A program made the translations under genes and the position numbers. 64,000 bases of DNA from Actinomadura physcomitrii (GTDB lineage: Bacteria; Actinomycetota; Actinomycetes; Streptosporangiales; Streptosporangiaceae): NCBI RefSeq assembly GCF_008923205.2, contig NZ_WBMS02000009.1:145638-209637 (forward strand). The letters are read 5' to 3'. This document shows positions 25,911-33,949 of the stretch, one piece after another; the stretch's first letter is position 1; every line of letters begins with the position of its first letter. The notes below the pieces were generated by a model. It ran no database searches. It was not told the DNA's origin and saw only the letters and a program-made list of their open reading frames with translations.

Positions 25911-27467
25911 TCATTTGAGCGTGCCGTCCGTGACCAGCGCGCGGAGTCTCCTGCGGTCGAGCTTGCCGCTCGGCAGCGTCGGGATCCGCTCGCTCGACGT
26001 GACGACCCAGCGGGTCGGGACCTTGTAGGCGGACAAGCGCCGGCGGGTGTCGGCGGCGAGGGCGTCCACGTCGATCTCCGGGACGGCGGGCACGATGACC
26101 GCGCAGACCTCCTCACCGCGCGCGGGATGGTCGGTTCCGATGACCGCGCACTGGGCGACCTCGCCGGACTCCTCGATCGCCGACTCGACCTCGAGCGGGG
26201 ACACGTTCGCCCCGGACGACTTGATGAGGTCGCTGGTGCGCCCCACGTAGAACAGCCGCGGGTCGCCGGGGCGGCGGTAGACGCGGTCGCCGGTGTGGTA
26301 CCAGCCGTCCTGGTCGAACACCTCCGACCGCTCGCGCTTGTTGTAGCCCGCCATCGTGCCCGTGCCGCGGATCAGCAGTTCGCCGACGTCGCCGTCGGGG
26401 ACCGGGCGGCCCTCGCCGTCGACGATCGCGGTGTCGGTGAAGGCGAAGCCGCCGGCCGTCTCGGTCATGCTGCGGTGCACGGGGTAGCCGTCCGGGACGC
26501 CGTTCATGGCGAGGTCGAGCGGCCCGTCCCGCAGCATGGGCGCGGCGGCGAGGTCGCGCCCGGCGAAGGACGGGTGCTCGCGCAGCCGCTGGGTGAACGC
26601 GGGCCAGCCGACGACGCCGTTGCCGCGTTCGCGCTCGATCAGGTCGAGCGCCGCTCCGGCGTCCAGGCGCGGCAGGACGAGCACCGTCACCGGTTCGTGG
26701 AGCGCGCCCGTCGTGGCGAGGACGCCGCCGATCCAGAAGAACGGCATCGCGCACAGGATCCGCGGCACGCCCTGGACGCCGGTGAGGGACCGGATCGCGG
26801 CGGGCCAGGTGGAGGTCTGCCGGGTGAGGGTGCCGTGCGTGTGGAGGACGCCTTTGGGGTCGGCCGTGGACCCCGACGTGTGCACCATGATCGCGAGGTC
26901 GGCGGGAGTCACCTCGTCCTCGACCGCCGCCAGCAGCCCGGCGGGCGCGACGGCGTCGCTCGCAGCGTTCCAGACGGTGGCCCAGGAGCGGTCGGAGTCG
27001 CCGGTGAGGACGATGCGGCGCAGGTAGGGCGCGGCGGGCAGGCACAGGTCCCCGGCCCGCTGGTCCGCGAGCCCGGGGAGCGCGGCCTCGAACCGCTCGG
27101 CGACGTCGATCGTGAGGACGCGGACCGGGGCGACGAGCACGGCGACGTCGGCCAGCCGCAGCACCTTCGCGATCTCGGCCGGGGCGTACAGCGTGCTCAG
27201 CGGGACGACGACGGCGCCGACGCGGCTCGCGGCGAGCCACCAGACCGCCCATTCGGTGTCGCTGGTGAAGAACAGGCCGACGCGCGTCCCCTTGCCCGCG
27301 CCGTGGCGGAGCAGCCACCGCGCCGCGAGCGCGGAGCGGCGGTCGGCCTCGGTGTGGCTCAGCCGGTCGGTGGGCGTCACCAGGTACAGATCGTCGCCGA
27401 ACTCGCGCGCGGCGCGCTGGAGCAGGGCGGGGACGGTCGCGCGCGACCCGATGTCTGCCGGCGGCAT
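25911..27467 (-). CDS. AMP-dependent acyl-CoA ligase / synthetase
   Basis: A 518-residue ANL-superfamily enzyme that activates a carboxylic acid as acyl-AMP and usually transfers it to CoA. The phosphate loop is HTSGSTADPKGVLHTH, the SMTET motif and YHTGDR Asp are present, GRTSDLIKSSGANVSPLEVE follows, and the C-terminal catalytic Lys is in PSGKLDRRR. The start is placed at MPPADIGSR; longer in-frame starts would run through the palindromic operator. It is transcribed divergently from a TetR-family gene, with a 23-bp palindrome between them. The acid substrate is unknown. Confidence 0.85.
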   Translation of the reverse strand: MPPADIGSRATVPALLQRAAREFGDDLYLVTPTDRLSHTEADRRSALAARWLLRHGAGKGTRVGLFFTSDTEWAVWWLAASRVGAVVVPLSTLYAPAEIAKVLRLADVAVLVAPVRVLTIDVAERFEAALPGLADQRAGDLCLPAAPYLRRIVLTGDSDRSWATVWNAASDAVAPAGLLAAVEDEVTPADLAIMVHTSGSTADPKGVLHTHGTLTRQTSTWPAAIRSLTGVQGVPRILCAMPFFWIGGVLATTGALHEPVTVLVLPRLDAGAALDLIERERGNGVVGWPAFTQRLREHPSFAGRDLAAAPMLRDGPLDLAMNGVPDGYPVHRSMTETAGGFAFTDTAIVDGEGRPVPDGDVGELLIRGTGTMAGYNKRERSEVFDQDGWYHTGDRVYRRPGDPRLFYVGRTSDLIKSSGANVSPLEVESAIEESGEVAQCAVIGTDHPARGEEVCAVIVPAVPEIDVDALAADTRRRLSAYKVPTRWVVTSSERIPTLPSGKLDRRRLRALVTDGTLK

Positions 27468-27504
27468 GGGACCCACTCTCGACGATCGCGGTGCCCGGAG
27501 CCTA

Positions 27505-27527
27505 TTACGTACGATTCCCGTACGTAA
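27505..27527. promoter_or_regulatory. Perfect 23-bp palindromic operator for the TetR-type regulator
   Basis: TTACGTACG-ATTCC-CGTACGTAA is a perfect 9-5-9 inverted repeat lying 37 bases upstream of the AMP-ligase start and 52 bases upstream of the regulator start. Its position in a divergent promoter is the usual arrangement for autoregulated TetR proteins. Confidence 0.75.
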
Positions 27528-27579
27528 AGGGCCGGATCTACAATGGGCACCCGCCGAACCGCCGCGAAGGAACGCCGCC

Positions 27580-28206
27580 ATGCCCGACGCCCGAACGTCC
27601 GGTCCGACGGCGGGGCGCAAGCGGGACCCGCTGATCGAGCCCCGGGTCTTCGAGGCGGCGGTCCGCGTCTACGCCCGCGCGGGCTGGGGCGGCTTCACCT
27701 TCGACGCGGTGGCGCGGGAGGCGGGCGTCGGCAAGCCCGCCCTCTACCGGCGCTGGTCCGGCGGCGAGGAGCTGCTCGTCTCCGCGCTGCACAACCTCGA
27801 CTTCCCGACCGCCCGGGACTGCGGCTCGGTCCGCGCCGACCTGCTGGACTACGCCCGGCAATGGGTGCACTGGTACCGGCATCCCGACCGGGCCCTTGCC
27901 GGCCGCCGGATCTCCCTCGACTCCCGCGCCCGCCCCGCGCTCGCGGCGCTCTACGAGGAGATGATCAACAGGCCGCGCACCGAGGCCGCCCGCGAGATCA
28001 CCCGGCGGGCGGTCGCCCGCGGCGAGCTGGCGCCGGCGGTGCGGTCCTCGACGCTTCCCGACCTGCTCGTGGGCGCGATGTCCACGCACTGGGAGTCGAC
28101 GCCCGAAGGCAGCCGCGCCCGCCTCCGCCGCACGTTCCCCGCCTATGCCGAGACGCTGGTCGACATCATCCTCGCGGGCGCGCAGGCGATGCCGCCGCGC
28201 CCCTGA
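27580..28206 (+). CDS. TetR/AcrR family transcriptional regulator
   Basis: A 208-residue repressor. The N-terminal helix-turn-helix (about residues 20-65) reads ARAGWGGFTFDAVAREAGVG followed by KPALYRRWSGGEELL, the classic TetR form. The C-terminal ligand domain (about 80-200) is all-helical with MSTHWES and a TetR_C-like dimer interface. The ATG at 27580 is preceded by AAGGA. It most likely represses the divergent AMP-ligase/SDR operon and itself through the 23-bp palindrome, with an acyl-CoA or acid as effector by analogy. Confidence 0.88.
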   Translation: MPDARTSGPTAGRKRDPLIEPRVFEAAVRVYARAGWGGFTFDAVAREAGVGKPALYRRWSGGEELLVSALHNLDFPTARDCGSVRADLLDYARQWVHWYRHPDRALAGRRISLDSRARPALAALYEEMINRPRTEAAREITRRAVARGELAPAVRSSTLPDLLVGAMSTHWESTPEGSRARLRRTFPAYAETLVDIILAGAQAMPPRP

Positions 28207-28217
28207 CGCGCACCGGC

Positions 28218-28368
28218 TCAGGACAGCTCGTCGAGGACCGCCTCGGTCACCGTCTCGACCAGCGTGACGCCCGCGTCCATGGACGCGTTCCGGTCGGACA
28301 GGACCGCGATCGCGTACTCGTGGTCGCCCTTGATCCGGCCGATGCTGTTGATCACCCACGGGCCGATG
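28218..28368 (-). pseudogene. C-terminal remnant of a serine hydrolase (class A beta-lactamase-like)
   Basis: Read on the minus strand this stretch encodes about 50 residues ending in a TGA at 28218-28220. It includes PWVINSIGRIKGDHEYAIAV, then LSDRNASMDAG and a helical LVETVTEAVL end. WVINSIGRI and AIAVLSDRN match my memory of the C-terminal strands of class A beta-lactamase-like serine hydrolases. The catalytic SxxK half is absent: coding sequence stops at about 28368, where the SDR remnant begins on the other strand. No start or ribosome-binding site exists, so it cannot be functional. Confidence 0.6.
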
Positions 28369-28719
28369 AACTTCGACTACAACGCGGCCAAAGCGGCGCT
28401 GAACAATCTCGCGAAGGGCCTGTCGGAGGAGTTCGGGCCGCAGGGGATCCGCGTGAACACGGTGTCGCCCGGCCCGGTCCGGACGGCGTGGTGGACCGAG
28501 GAGGGCGGCGCGGCCGACATCATCGCGCAGGCCACCGGCTCGGACCGGGACGCGGTCCTGGACGGCGGCGCGGCGGAGATGATGAGCCTGACGACCGGCC
28601 GGATGGCCGAGCCGCAGGAGGTCGCGGACGCCGTGGCGCTGCTGGCCTCGCCGCGCTCCGCGAGCACGACGGGCGCGGAGGTCGTCGACTCGGGCTTCCT
28701 CAAGGAGTCTAATCCATAA
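28366..28719 (+). pseudogene. C-terminal half of a short-chain dehydrogenase
   Basis: From FDYNAAKAALNNLAKGLSEE onward this reads as the C-terminal half of an SDR enzyme: YxxxK active site, RVNTVSPGPVRTAWW, and [17 protein letters not shown] followed by a normal C-terminus. The N-terminal NAD-binding Rossmann half (TGxxxGIG, about 150 residues) is missing. Upstream sequence in the same frame, from 28264, is antisense to the serine-hydrolase remnant, so any product would be chimeric and inactive. Confidence 0.75.
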
Positions 28720-28820
28720 GCAATCCTGCTAGAGATCATAAGATCTATCTCTTTGACGTATGGACAGCCGGTGACCAGGATGGGCGGTGAGCGACGGGAA
28801 GAGACCCGAGAGGAGCCACG
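28720..28820 (+). promoter_or_regulatory. AT-rich promoter/operator region before the oxidase gene
   Basis: This short gap is strikingly AT-rich for the window. It contains the perfect palindrome AGATC-ATAA-GATCT (28733-28746) inside a larger imperfect one (AGAGAT ... ATCTCT). It precedes the FAD oxidase gene by about 75 bases and is a candidate operator or promoter core. Confidence 0.45.
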
Positions 28821-30170
28821 ATGAACGCGTACGGGAATGTGCGGGGCGCGGTGCTCGAGCCGGGCGACGAGGGCTACGACGCCGAGCGGACCGGCTTCCA
28901 GACCGCCGGCCCGCACCGTCCCGCGGTGATCGTCGTGGCCGAGGACGCCGCGGACGTCCGCGCCGCCGTCGAGCACGCCGCCGCGCGGGGCCTGCCGGTC
29001 GCCGTGCAGAACACCGGGCACGGGCTCCCGCTCCCCGCCGACGGCGGGCTGCTGATCGCCACCCGGAAGATGACCGGCGTCGAGATCGACCCGCGAACCC
29101 GGACGGCGCGGATCGGGGCCGGCGTCCGGTGGGCGCAGGTCGTCGCCGGGGCCGCGCCGCACGGGCTCGCGCCGCTGAGCGGGTCGTCGCCCGGCGTCGG
29201 CGCGGTGTCCTACACGCTCGGCGGCGGGATCGGGCTGATGTCGCGGCGGTACGGGTTCGCGGCCGACCACGTCCGGTCGATCGACGTCGTCACCGCGGAC
29301 GCGCGGCTCCGGCACGTCACGCCGGACACCGACCCGGACCTGTTCTGGGCGCTGCTCGGCGGCCGCGCGAACTTCGGCGTGGTCACCGGCCTGGAGACCG
29401 GCCTGCTCCCGGTCGCGCGGCTGTACGGCGGCGGCCTGTACTTCGACGCGGACCTGATCCCCGCGGTGATGGAGACCTGGCGGCGGTGGACCGGGACCGT
29501 CCCCGACGCGATGACCTCGTCGGTCGCGCTGATGCCGGTGCCCGACGTCCCGGCGTTCCCCGAACCGCTCCGCGGCCGGCACGTCGCCCACGTCCGGATC
29601 GCCTTCACCGGGGACGCGGCGGAGGGCGAGCGGCTCGTCGCGCCGCTGCGGGCGGTCGGGCCGCGGCTGATCGACACGGCCGGCGAGATGCCGTACACCG
29701 ACTCCGGCCTCATCCACAACGAGCCGCCCGTCCCGATGGCGTACCGGGCGACGAACGTCGCGGTCGACGCGCTGGACGGCGGCCTCGTCCGCGACCTGCT
29801 CGGCCTCGCCGGACCGGGCGCGCCCGACCGGGCGATCGTGGAGGTCAGGCACCTCGGCGGGGCGATGGCGAAGCCGCCGGCCGTCCCGAACGCCGTCGGC
29901 AACCGGGACGCCGGGCACCTCGTCGGCCTGCTGTCCAAGCTCGGTCCGGACGACATGGGGGTCGACGCCCTGCACGACCGGTTCGGCCGGCTGCTCGCCG
30001 CCCGGTCGCGCGGGCGGGTGCTGAACTTCCTGTTCGGCCCGGACGCGACACCCGACCGGGTCCGCGCCGCGTACGAGCCGGAGACCTACCGGCGGCTCGC
30101 CGAACTGAAGGCGCGGTACGACCCGGCGAACCTCTTCCGCCTGAACCACAACATCGCTCCCGCGACGTAG
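28821..30170 (+). CDS. FAD-linked oxidase, berberine-bridge-enzyme-like
   Basis: A 449-residue flavoprotein with an N-terminal FAD_binding_4 (PCMH) domain (about 35-205) and a C-terminal BBE motif (YDPANLFRLNHNI). The histidine in NTGHGLPL is in the place of the histidyl-FAD link. The second flavin-linking Cys of bicovalent members is not there; the segment reads GSSPGVGAVSYTLGGG, so mono-covalent FAD is expected. No signal peptide is visible. Family members oxidise sugars or alcohols or make C-C bonds in secondary metabolism; the substrate here is unknown. The ATG is preceded by GAGAGGAG. Confidence 0.88.
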   Translation: MNAYGNVRGAVLEPGDEGYDAERTGFQTAGPHRPAVIVVAEDAADVRAAVEHAAARGLPVAVQNTGHGLPLPADGGLLIATRKMTGVEIDPRTRTARIGAGVRWAQVVAGAAPHGLAPLSGSSPGVGAVSYTLGGGIGLMSRRYGFAADHVRSIDVVTADARLRHVTPDTDPDLFWALLGGRANFGVVTGLETGLLPVARLYGGGLYFDADLIPAVMETWRRWTGTVPDAMTSSVALMPVPDVPAFPEPLRGRHVAHVRIAFTGDAAEGERLVAPLRAVGPRLIDTAGEMPYTDSGLIHNEPPVPMAYRATNVAVDALDGGLVRDLLGLAGPGAPDRAIVEVRHLGGAMAKPPAVPNAVGNRDAGHLVGLLSKLGPDDMGVDALHDRFGRLLAARSRGRVLNFLFGPDATPDRVRAAYEPETYRRLAELKARYDPANLFRLNHNIAPAT

Positions 30171-30220
30171 GACGCGAGGCCCCGCACGGCCGCCGCGCCC
30201 TCCGGGCCCTCACGCCCTGG

Positions 30221-30249
30221 ACCCCCGTTCCGGACATCGGAGCGGGGGT
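30221..30249. terminator. Terminator after the FAD oxidase
   Basis: ACCCCCGTTCCG pairs with CGGAGCGGGGGT (one G-T pair) around GACAT, followed by TCTCGG. It separates the oxidase gene from the convergent MFS remnant. Confidence 0.75.
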
Positions 30250-30259
30250 TCTCGGCGCG

Positions 30260-30719
30260 TCACTTCCGCGGAGCGCGGCGCGGCAGGAGGAGCGCCGGCA
30301 CGAGTGCCAGGGCCAGCAGACCGAGCGCGAACGCGTACGTGTGCTGGAACGCGTCCGCAAGCGGACCGGCGACGGCCGCATGCGCCTGCGGGCTCAGCCG
30401 GCGCACGGCCTGCAACGCGCCGCCGTCCGGATCGTCCGGGACGAGGCCGCTCATCAGCGTGGACAGCACCACCGACGCCAGCGCCGTCCCGATCGCGCCG
30501 GACGTGGTGTTGACGAGGTTCACCGTGGTGCTCGCGGCCGGCGCCTGCTCGTGCGATATCCCGCGCGTCGCCGCCGTCATCGCCGGCGAGCGGGCCGACC
30601 AGCACCGCCAGCCCGAGCGTGCTCATCAGCCGGCCGAGCCGCTCCGGGCCGGCGGCGCGCAGCAGGATCGCTAGAAACGCCCCGACGGGCCCGGCATCCG
30701 TCACCCGACTGGCCTCTCG
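30260..30719 (-). pseudogene. MFS drug-exporter remnant with internal deletion
   Basis: Two separate parts of an EmrB/QacA-type exporter are joined here. The upstream part (about 30719-30590) encodes AILLRAAGPERLGRLMSTLG and VLVGPLAG, which fits helix 4-5. The downstream part, in another frame (30580-30260), reads MTAATRGISHEQAPAASTTV and NLVNTTSGAIGTALASVVLS, which fits the last two or three helices, then ends in a basic tail (LLLPRRAPRK). Roughly the middle of the protein and its first helices are missing, and the frame changes at the join. It cannot make a transporter. Confidence 0.7.
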
Positions 30720-30745
30720 GCCTTCGTGACGGCGCGGTCGGTGCG

Positions 30746-31204
30746 TCAGAGCGCGGAGGGGTGGCAGCAGGCGATGCGTGGGGCGGCGGGGGCGTTGAAC
30801 TCGGCCCAGACGGCTCGGCCGCCGAGGGCGCTGTGCGAGCCCCATGCGGTGGACAGGGCGTCGACCAGGCGCAGGCCGCGGCCGTCCTCGCCGCAGGGGT
30901 CCTCGCGCACGCACGGCGCGCCGCCGGTGCCGCCGTCGTCGAGGACGGTCACGCGCAGCATCCCGTCCGCGGCGCTGACGATGACGGTCACCCGCCCGCC
31001 CAGCCCGGACGCGGTGTGCTCGCAGGCGTTCGCGACCAGCTCGTCCACGCACAGGACGACGTCGGCGAGGGCCTCGGCGTCGATGTGCGGGGCGACGCGG
31101 CGGACGAACGCGCGCGCCTCGGGAGCGGAGCGGGCTACGCCGGGTAGGCTCGTCGTGCCGAGAAGCCGCATGGGACCGCGCGTCCGGACAGTGCCCCGTT
31201 TCAT
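30746..31204 (-). CDS. RsbW-like ATP-binding regulatory protein
   Basis: A 152-residue single-domain GHKL ATPase of the anti-sigma/serine kinase type. The N box is CVDELVANACEHT, followed by LDDGGTG (G1) and GEDGRGLRLVDAL (G2). There is no receptor or DHp domain, so it probably binds or phosphorylates a partner such as an anti-sigma antagonist. The start ATG at 31204 has TTGAGGGAG upstream; MRLLG at 31171 is the alternative. It is an orphan next to the MFS remnant, with no sigma gene in the same operon. Confidence 0.82.
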   Translation of the reverse strand: MKRGTVRTRGPMRLLGTTSLPGVARSAPEARAFVRRVAPHIDAEALADVVLCVDELVANACEHTASGLGGRVTVIVSAADGMLRVTVLDDGGTGGAPCVREDPCGEDGRGLRLVDALSTAWGSHSALGGRAVWAEFNAPAAPRIACCHPSAL

Positions 31205-31403
31205 CGCTTCGCTCCCTCAAGTGAGTGCTCCGGCCAGCATGCGGCCGCGGATGCGGCCGCACAATCGCCTCCGGTGACAAGCCGGGCGCCGTGCATTCGC
31301 CGTTTACGTAGATGAACCCGGCGGGCGTGCGACGATGCGTGCTGACATCGGCGCGCACGGTGACGATCGGGTTGCCGTGGCGCCGCGGCGCGGGGAGGAT
31401 CGC

Positions 31404-31811
31404 GTGGTGAACGAACTCGAAGAGGGAACGCGGCTCGCACTCGACTTCGGCAAGCTGCGCGCCGTCGCGGCGACCGGCTCGGAGGTCGTGCCGGTGGTGC
31501 TGCAGGACGCGGCGAGCAAGGACGTGCTGTTCATCGGCTACGCGAACGAGCAGGCGCTGAAGGCGACGCTGGACGAGCGGATCGCGGTGCTGTGGTCGAC
31601 GTCGCGCAACGAGCTGTGGCGCAAGGGCGCGTCGTCCGGCGACGTGCTGGAGCTGGTCGAGGTCCGCGTGAACTGCGAGCAGAACTCGCTGCTCTACCTG
31701 GTCAACCGGACGACCGGCGGCGCCTGCCACACCAGGTCGGCGTCCGGCGACGCGCGCCCGACCTGCTACTACCGGTCGATCACCGGCGAGGGCGCTCTCC
31801 GCCACGAATGA
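31404..31811 (+). CDS. HisI-like protein (phosphoribosyl-AMP cyclohydrolase family) with altered metal site
   Basis: A 135-residue protein with the HisI fold. Family segments are recognisable: VLFIGYANEQALKATL, STSRNELWRKGASSGD, LVEVRVNCEQNSLL, GGACHTR and CYYRSI. The three zinc-binding cysteines are kept. The usual DCDxD segment, whose aspartates bind magnesium, reads NCEQN, so that triad is lost or replaced. HisI opens the purine ring of phosphoribosyl-AMP in histidine synthesis; whether this paralogue does so is doubtful. It stands alone, away from any his genes. Start GTG at 31404 or 31407, both after GGGGAGG. Confidence 0.78.
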   Translation: MVNELEEGTRLALDFGKLRAVAATGSEVVPVVLQDAASKDVLFIGYANEQALKATLDERIAVLWSTSRNELWRKGASSGDVLELVEVRVNCEQNSLLYLVNRTTGGACHTRSASGDARPTCYYRSITGEGALRHE

Positions 31812-31817
31812 CGGGTC

Positions 31818-32513
31818 TCATCGCGGGGCCGGCCGCGGGTGGCGCCCGGGAACGTTCCGGGCGCCGTGGTTCTTCTTGACGCCGTCGCCGCGGTCGTGCT
31901 TCTTGCCTTTTCCGTTGCCGTTGTTGTTGCCCTGACCCTTGCTCGGATGGGTCTTCTTGGCCTTCGGGGACCTGCTCTTGGCCTGACCGGGCGGAGTCGT
32001 CCGGCCGCGCTTCGGCGTGCCCTTCGGGGACGGGCTCGGCTTCTGATGCCGCGGCGGCGGCGTCGTGCGCGGTGCGACGGTCGGCGACGGCATCAGCCGG
32101 TCGCGGCGGTGCGACGACTGCTTCGGCGAGCGATGGTGGGACGACGCGGGCGCCGGGGACTGCCCGGGCAGGTGCCCGGTGCTCGCCGCGACCGCCACGC
32201 CGCCGCCGAACGCCGCGAGCGCGGCGGCGAGCACGGCGACCTTGACCGTCGCGAAGCGGGACACGGCGGCCCAGCGCGGCCGGTGCGGCGCGGGCCGTGC
32301 CAGGGCGGTGCGGAAGGCGGCGGCCGCGGCGTCCTCGCCGGCCAGTTCGCCCGGACGCGGCGGGCCGGCGGCGGCCGCCAGCAGTGCGCGCAGCGCGTCG
32401 TAGCCGTCGGCGCGGTGGTCGGCGGGGCCGTTCGCGACGCTCATCGGAACACTGCGGAGCAGCCGCTCGGCGGTGCGCCGGTCGAGCCGTCGGGCTCGCT
32501 GATGGTCGTTCAT
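31818..32513 (-). CDS. Single-pass membrane protein, probable partner of the adjacent ECF sigma factor
   Basis: A 231-residue protein with an N-terminal cytosolic part (about 1-85), one transmembrane helix (VKVAVLAAALAAFGGGVAVAA, about 89-109) and a long Ser/Pro/Lys/Arg-rich outer tail. The tail ends in Asn/Gly/Lys repeats and His-Arg-Pro. It overlaps the sigma gene by four bases. The layout is that of an anti-sigma factor, but no HxxxCxxC zinc motif is visible, so the role is inferred from coupling only. Confidence 0.6.
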   Translation of the reverse strand: MNDHQRARRLDRRTAERLLRSVPMSVANGPADHRADGYDALRALLAAAAGPPRPGELAGEDAAAAAFRTALARPAPHRPRWAAVSRFATVKVAVLAAALAAFGGGVAVAASTGHLPGQSPAPASSHHRSPKQSSHRRDRLMPSPTVAPRTTPPPRHQKPSPSPKGTPKRGRTTPPGQAKSRSPKAKKTHPSKGQGNNNGNGKGKKHDRGDGVKKNHGARNVPGRHPRPAPR

Positions 32514-33175
32514 CTCACCCCTTCAGCGCCCGTACCGCCGCTTTTGTCACTTCCGGCGCCGGGCAGCGGCGCGATCATGGACCCGGGGCCCGCCGCGCCG
32601 GACCCCGCGAGCCGCTCGGAGAGGCGGCGCAGCCCCCGGTGGGCGGCGGTGCGGACCGCGCCGGGCCGCTTCCCGAGCACCTTGCCCGCCGACTTGGCGT
32701 CCAGCCCCGCGACCACGCGCAGCAGCACCGCCTCGGCCTGGTCGCGCGGCAGCGCGGCGATCAGCCGCACCGCCTCCTCGGTGGCGATGCCGTCCAGGGC
32801 CAGCGCCTCGGTGTCGGCCTGCGCGGCGAGCGTCAGCAGTTCCTCGGCGGGCGCGTCGGCGGCGGGCCGGCGGGACCGGCGGCGCAGGTGGTCGAGCGCG
32901 CGGTGCCGGGCGATCGTGGCGGTCCAGCCGCGGAACCCGTCGATGCCGCCGCTGAAGCCGGGCAGGTCGCGGGCGATCTGCAGCCAGGCCTCGGAGGTGA
33001 CGTCCTCGGCGTCGGCGCCGACGAGCGCGCCCGCGAAGCGGATCAGCCGGGGCTGGACGTCCCGGTAGAGCACGCGGAAGGCCTCCTCGTCGCCCTCCTG
33101 GGCAGCGCGGAGAGCGCGGTCGAGATCGTCCTCGCCGCTCGCGTCCCTCCTCCGCACTCTCGTCACCTGCGCCAT
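32510..33175 (-). CDS. ECF (extracytoplasmic function) RNA polymerase sigma factor
   Basis: A 221-residue group 4 sigma factor. Region 2 (about 25-95) includes FRVLYRDVQPRLIRFAGALV, AEDVTSEAWLQIAR and the DGFRGWTATIARHRALDHLR promoter-melting segment. Region 4 (about 130-185) includes LPRDQAEAVLLRVVAGLDAK and a recognition helix at KRPGAVRTAAHRGLRRL. A Gly/Ala-rich tail follows. It is coupled to the downstream membrane protein. A hairpin with arms CCGTTC/GAACGG flanked by GGCAC/GTGCC (33219-33246) lies about 45 bases upstream. Confidence 0.9.
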   Translation of the reverse strand: MAQVTRVRRRDASGEDDLDRALRAAQEGDEEAFRVLYRDVQPRLIRFAGALVGADAEDVTSEAWLQIARDLPGFSGGIDGFRGWTATIARHRALDHLRRRSRRPAADAPAEELLTLAAQADTEALALDGIATEEAVRLIAALPRDQAEAVLLRVVAGLDAKSAGKVLGKRPGAVRTAAHRGLRRLSERLAGSGAAGPGSMIAPLPGAGSDKSGGTGAEGVR

Positions 33176-33409
33176 TGTGCAGGCATTTCAGGTCTCGTGT
33201 GACATGTACGGGGCGCTCGGCACTGACCGTTCTGAACGGCCGTGCCGGGAGGGCGCGCGCGACGTTCGTCCCCCGATGCGAAGTGATGGACCACATGATC
33301 CGCGATTCGCCTGTACACCGGCATGACCGGAACGAGGATTCCGGTGCGGCGCCGGGCCGATCCGCGTCTCCGCCCGGCCCCAGGGGCACCGCGCCGGACG
33401 GGCCGCCGG

Positions 33410-33949
33410 ATGTTCGACGTGCTGGAGTGCATGCCGACCGTCCCGGGCGCGATCGGCGCGTTCCGCCGGTCCGTGCTGGCGCGGGTCGGCGGCGTCCCCG
33501 CCGACACCCTCGCCGAGGACACCGACCTGACCATGGCGATCTGCCGGTCCGGATACCGCGTCGTGTACGAGGAGAAGGCGATCGCCTGGACGGAGGCGCC
33601 GTCGTCGCTGCGGCAGCTGTGGCGGCAGCGGTACCGCTGGTGCCACGGGACGATGCAGGCGATGCGGAAGCACCGCCGCTCGCTGGTGGAGCGCGGCGCG
33701 TCCGGCCGGTTCGGCCGCCGCTGCCTCACCTACCTGGCGGTATTCCAGGTGCTGCTGCCGCTGTTCGCGCCCGCCGTCCGCCCGCTGTGGGCGCTGCCGC
33801 TCCAGCAGTTCGCGTACCGGCAGCTGATGTACCTGGTGGTCGTCCAGTCGGTGGTCACGGCACTGCTGGGCGCCCGGCTCGGCTGGCACACGATCCGCCG
33901 CACGGGCACCTTCTCCGACGTCCCGCCGCAGCCAGCGTCCGCCCGCTGA
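33410..33949 (+). pseudogene. C-terminal remnant of a GT2 glycosyltransferase
   Basis: The readable part starts near ECMPTVPGAIGAFRRSVL and keeps the acceptor-side motifs of processive GT2 enzymes: EDTDLT, TEAPSSLRQLWRQRYRW (QxxRW) and the following H-rich segment. The nucleotide-sugar-binding half is absent. The membrane end also looks shortened: LLPLFAP runs directly into LWALPLQQFAYRQLMYLVVV, where related enzymes carry further helices between. It resembles the GT2 part of deacetylase/GT2 fusion proteins. No good ribosome-binding site precedes 33410. Confidence 0.65.

Noticed and set aside
31205-31403. GFIYVNGECTAPGLSPEA reading on the minus strand as another gene fragment
   Set aside because: The stretch is under 40 residues, has no family resemblance I can defend and no conserved end.
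33206-33246. ECF41-type autoregulated promoter upstream of the sigma gene (TGTCACA seen)
   Set aside because: The matching -10 element (CGTC) is absent at the right distance and the protein lacks the C-terminal domain of that group.
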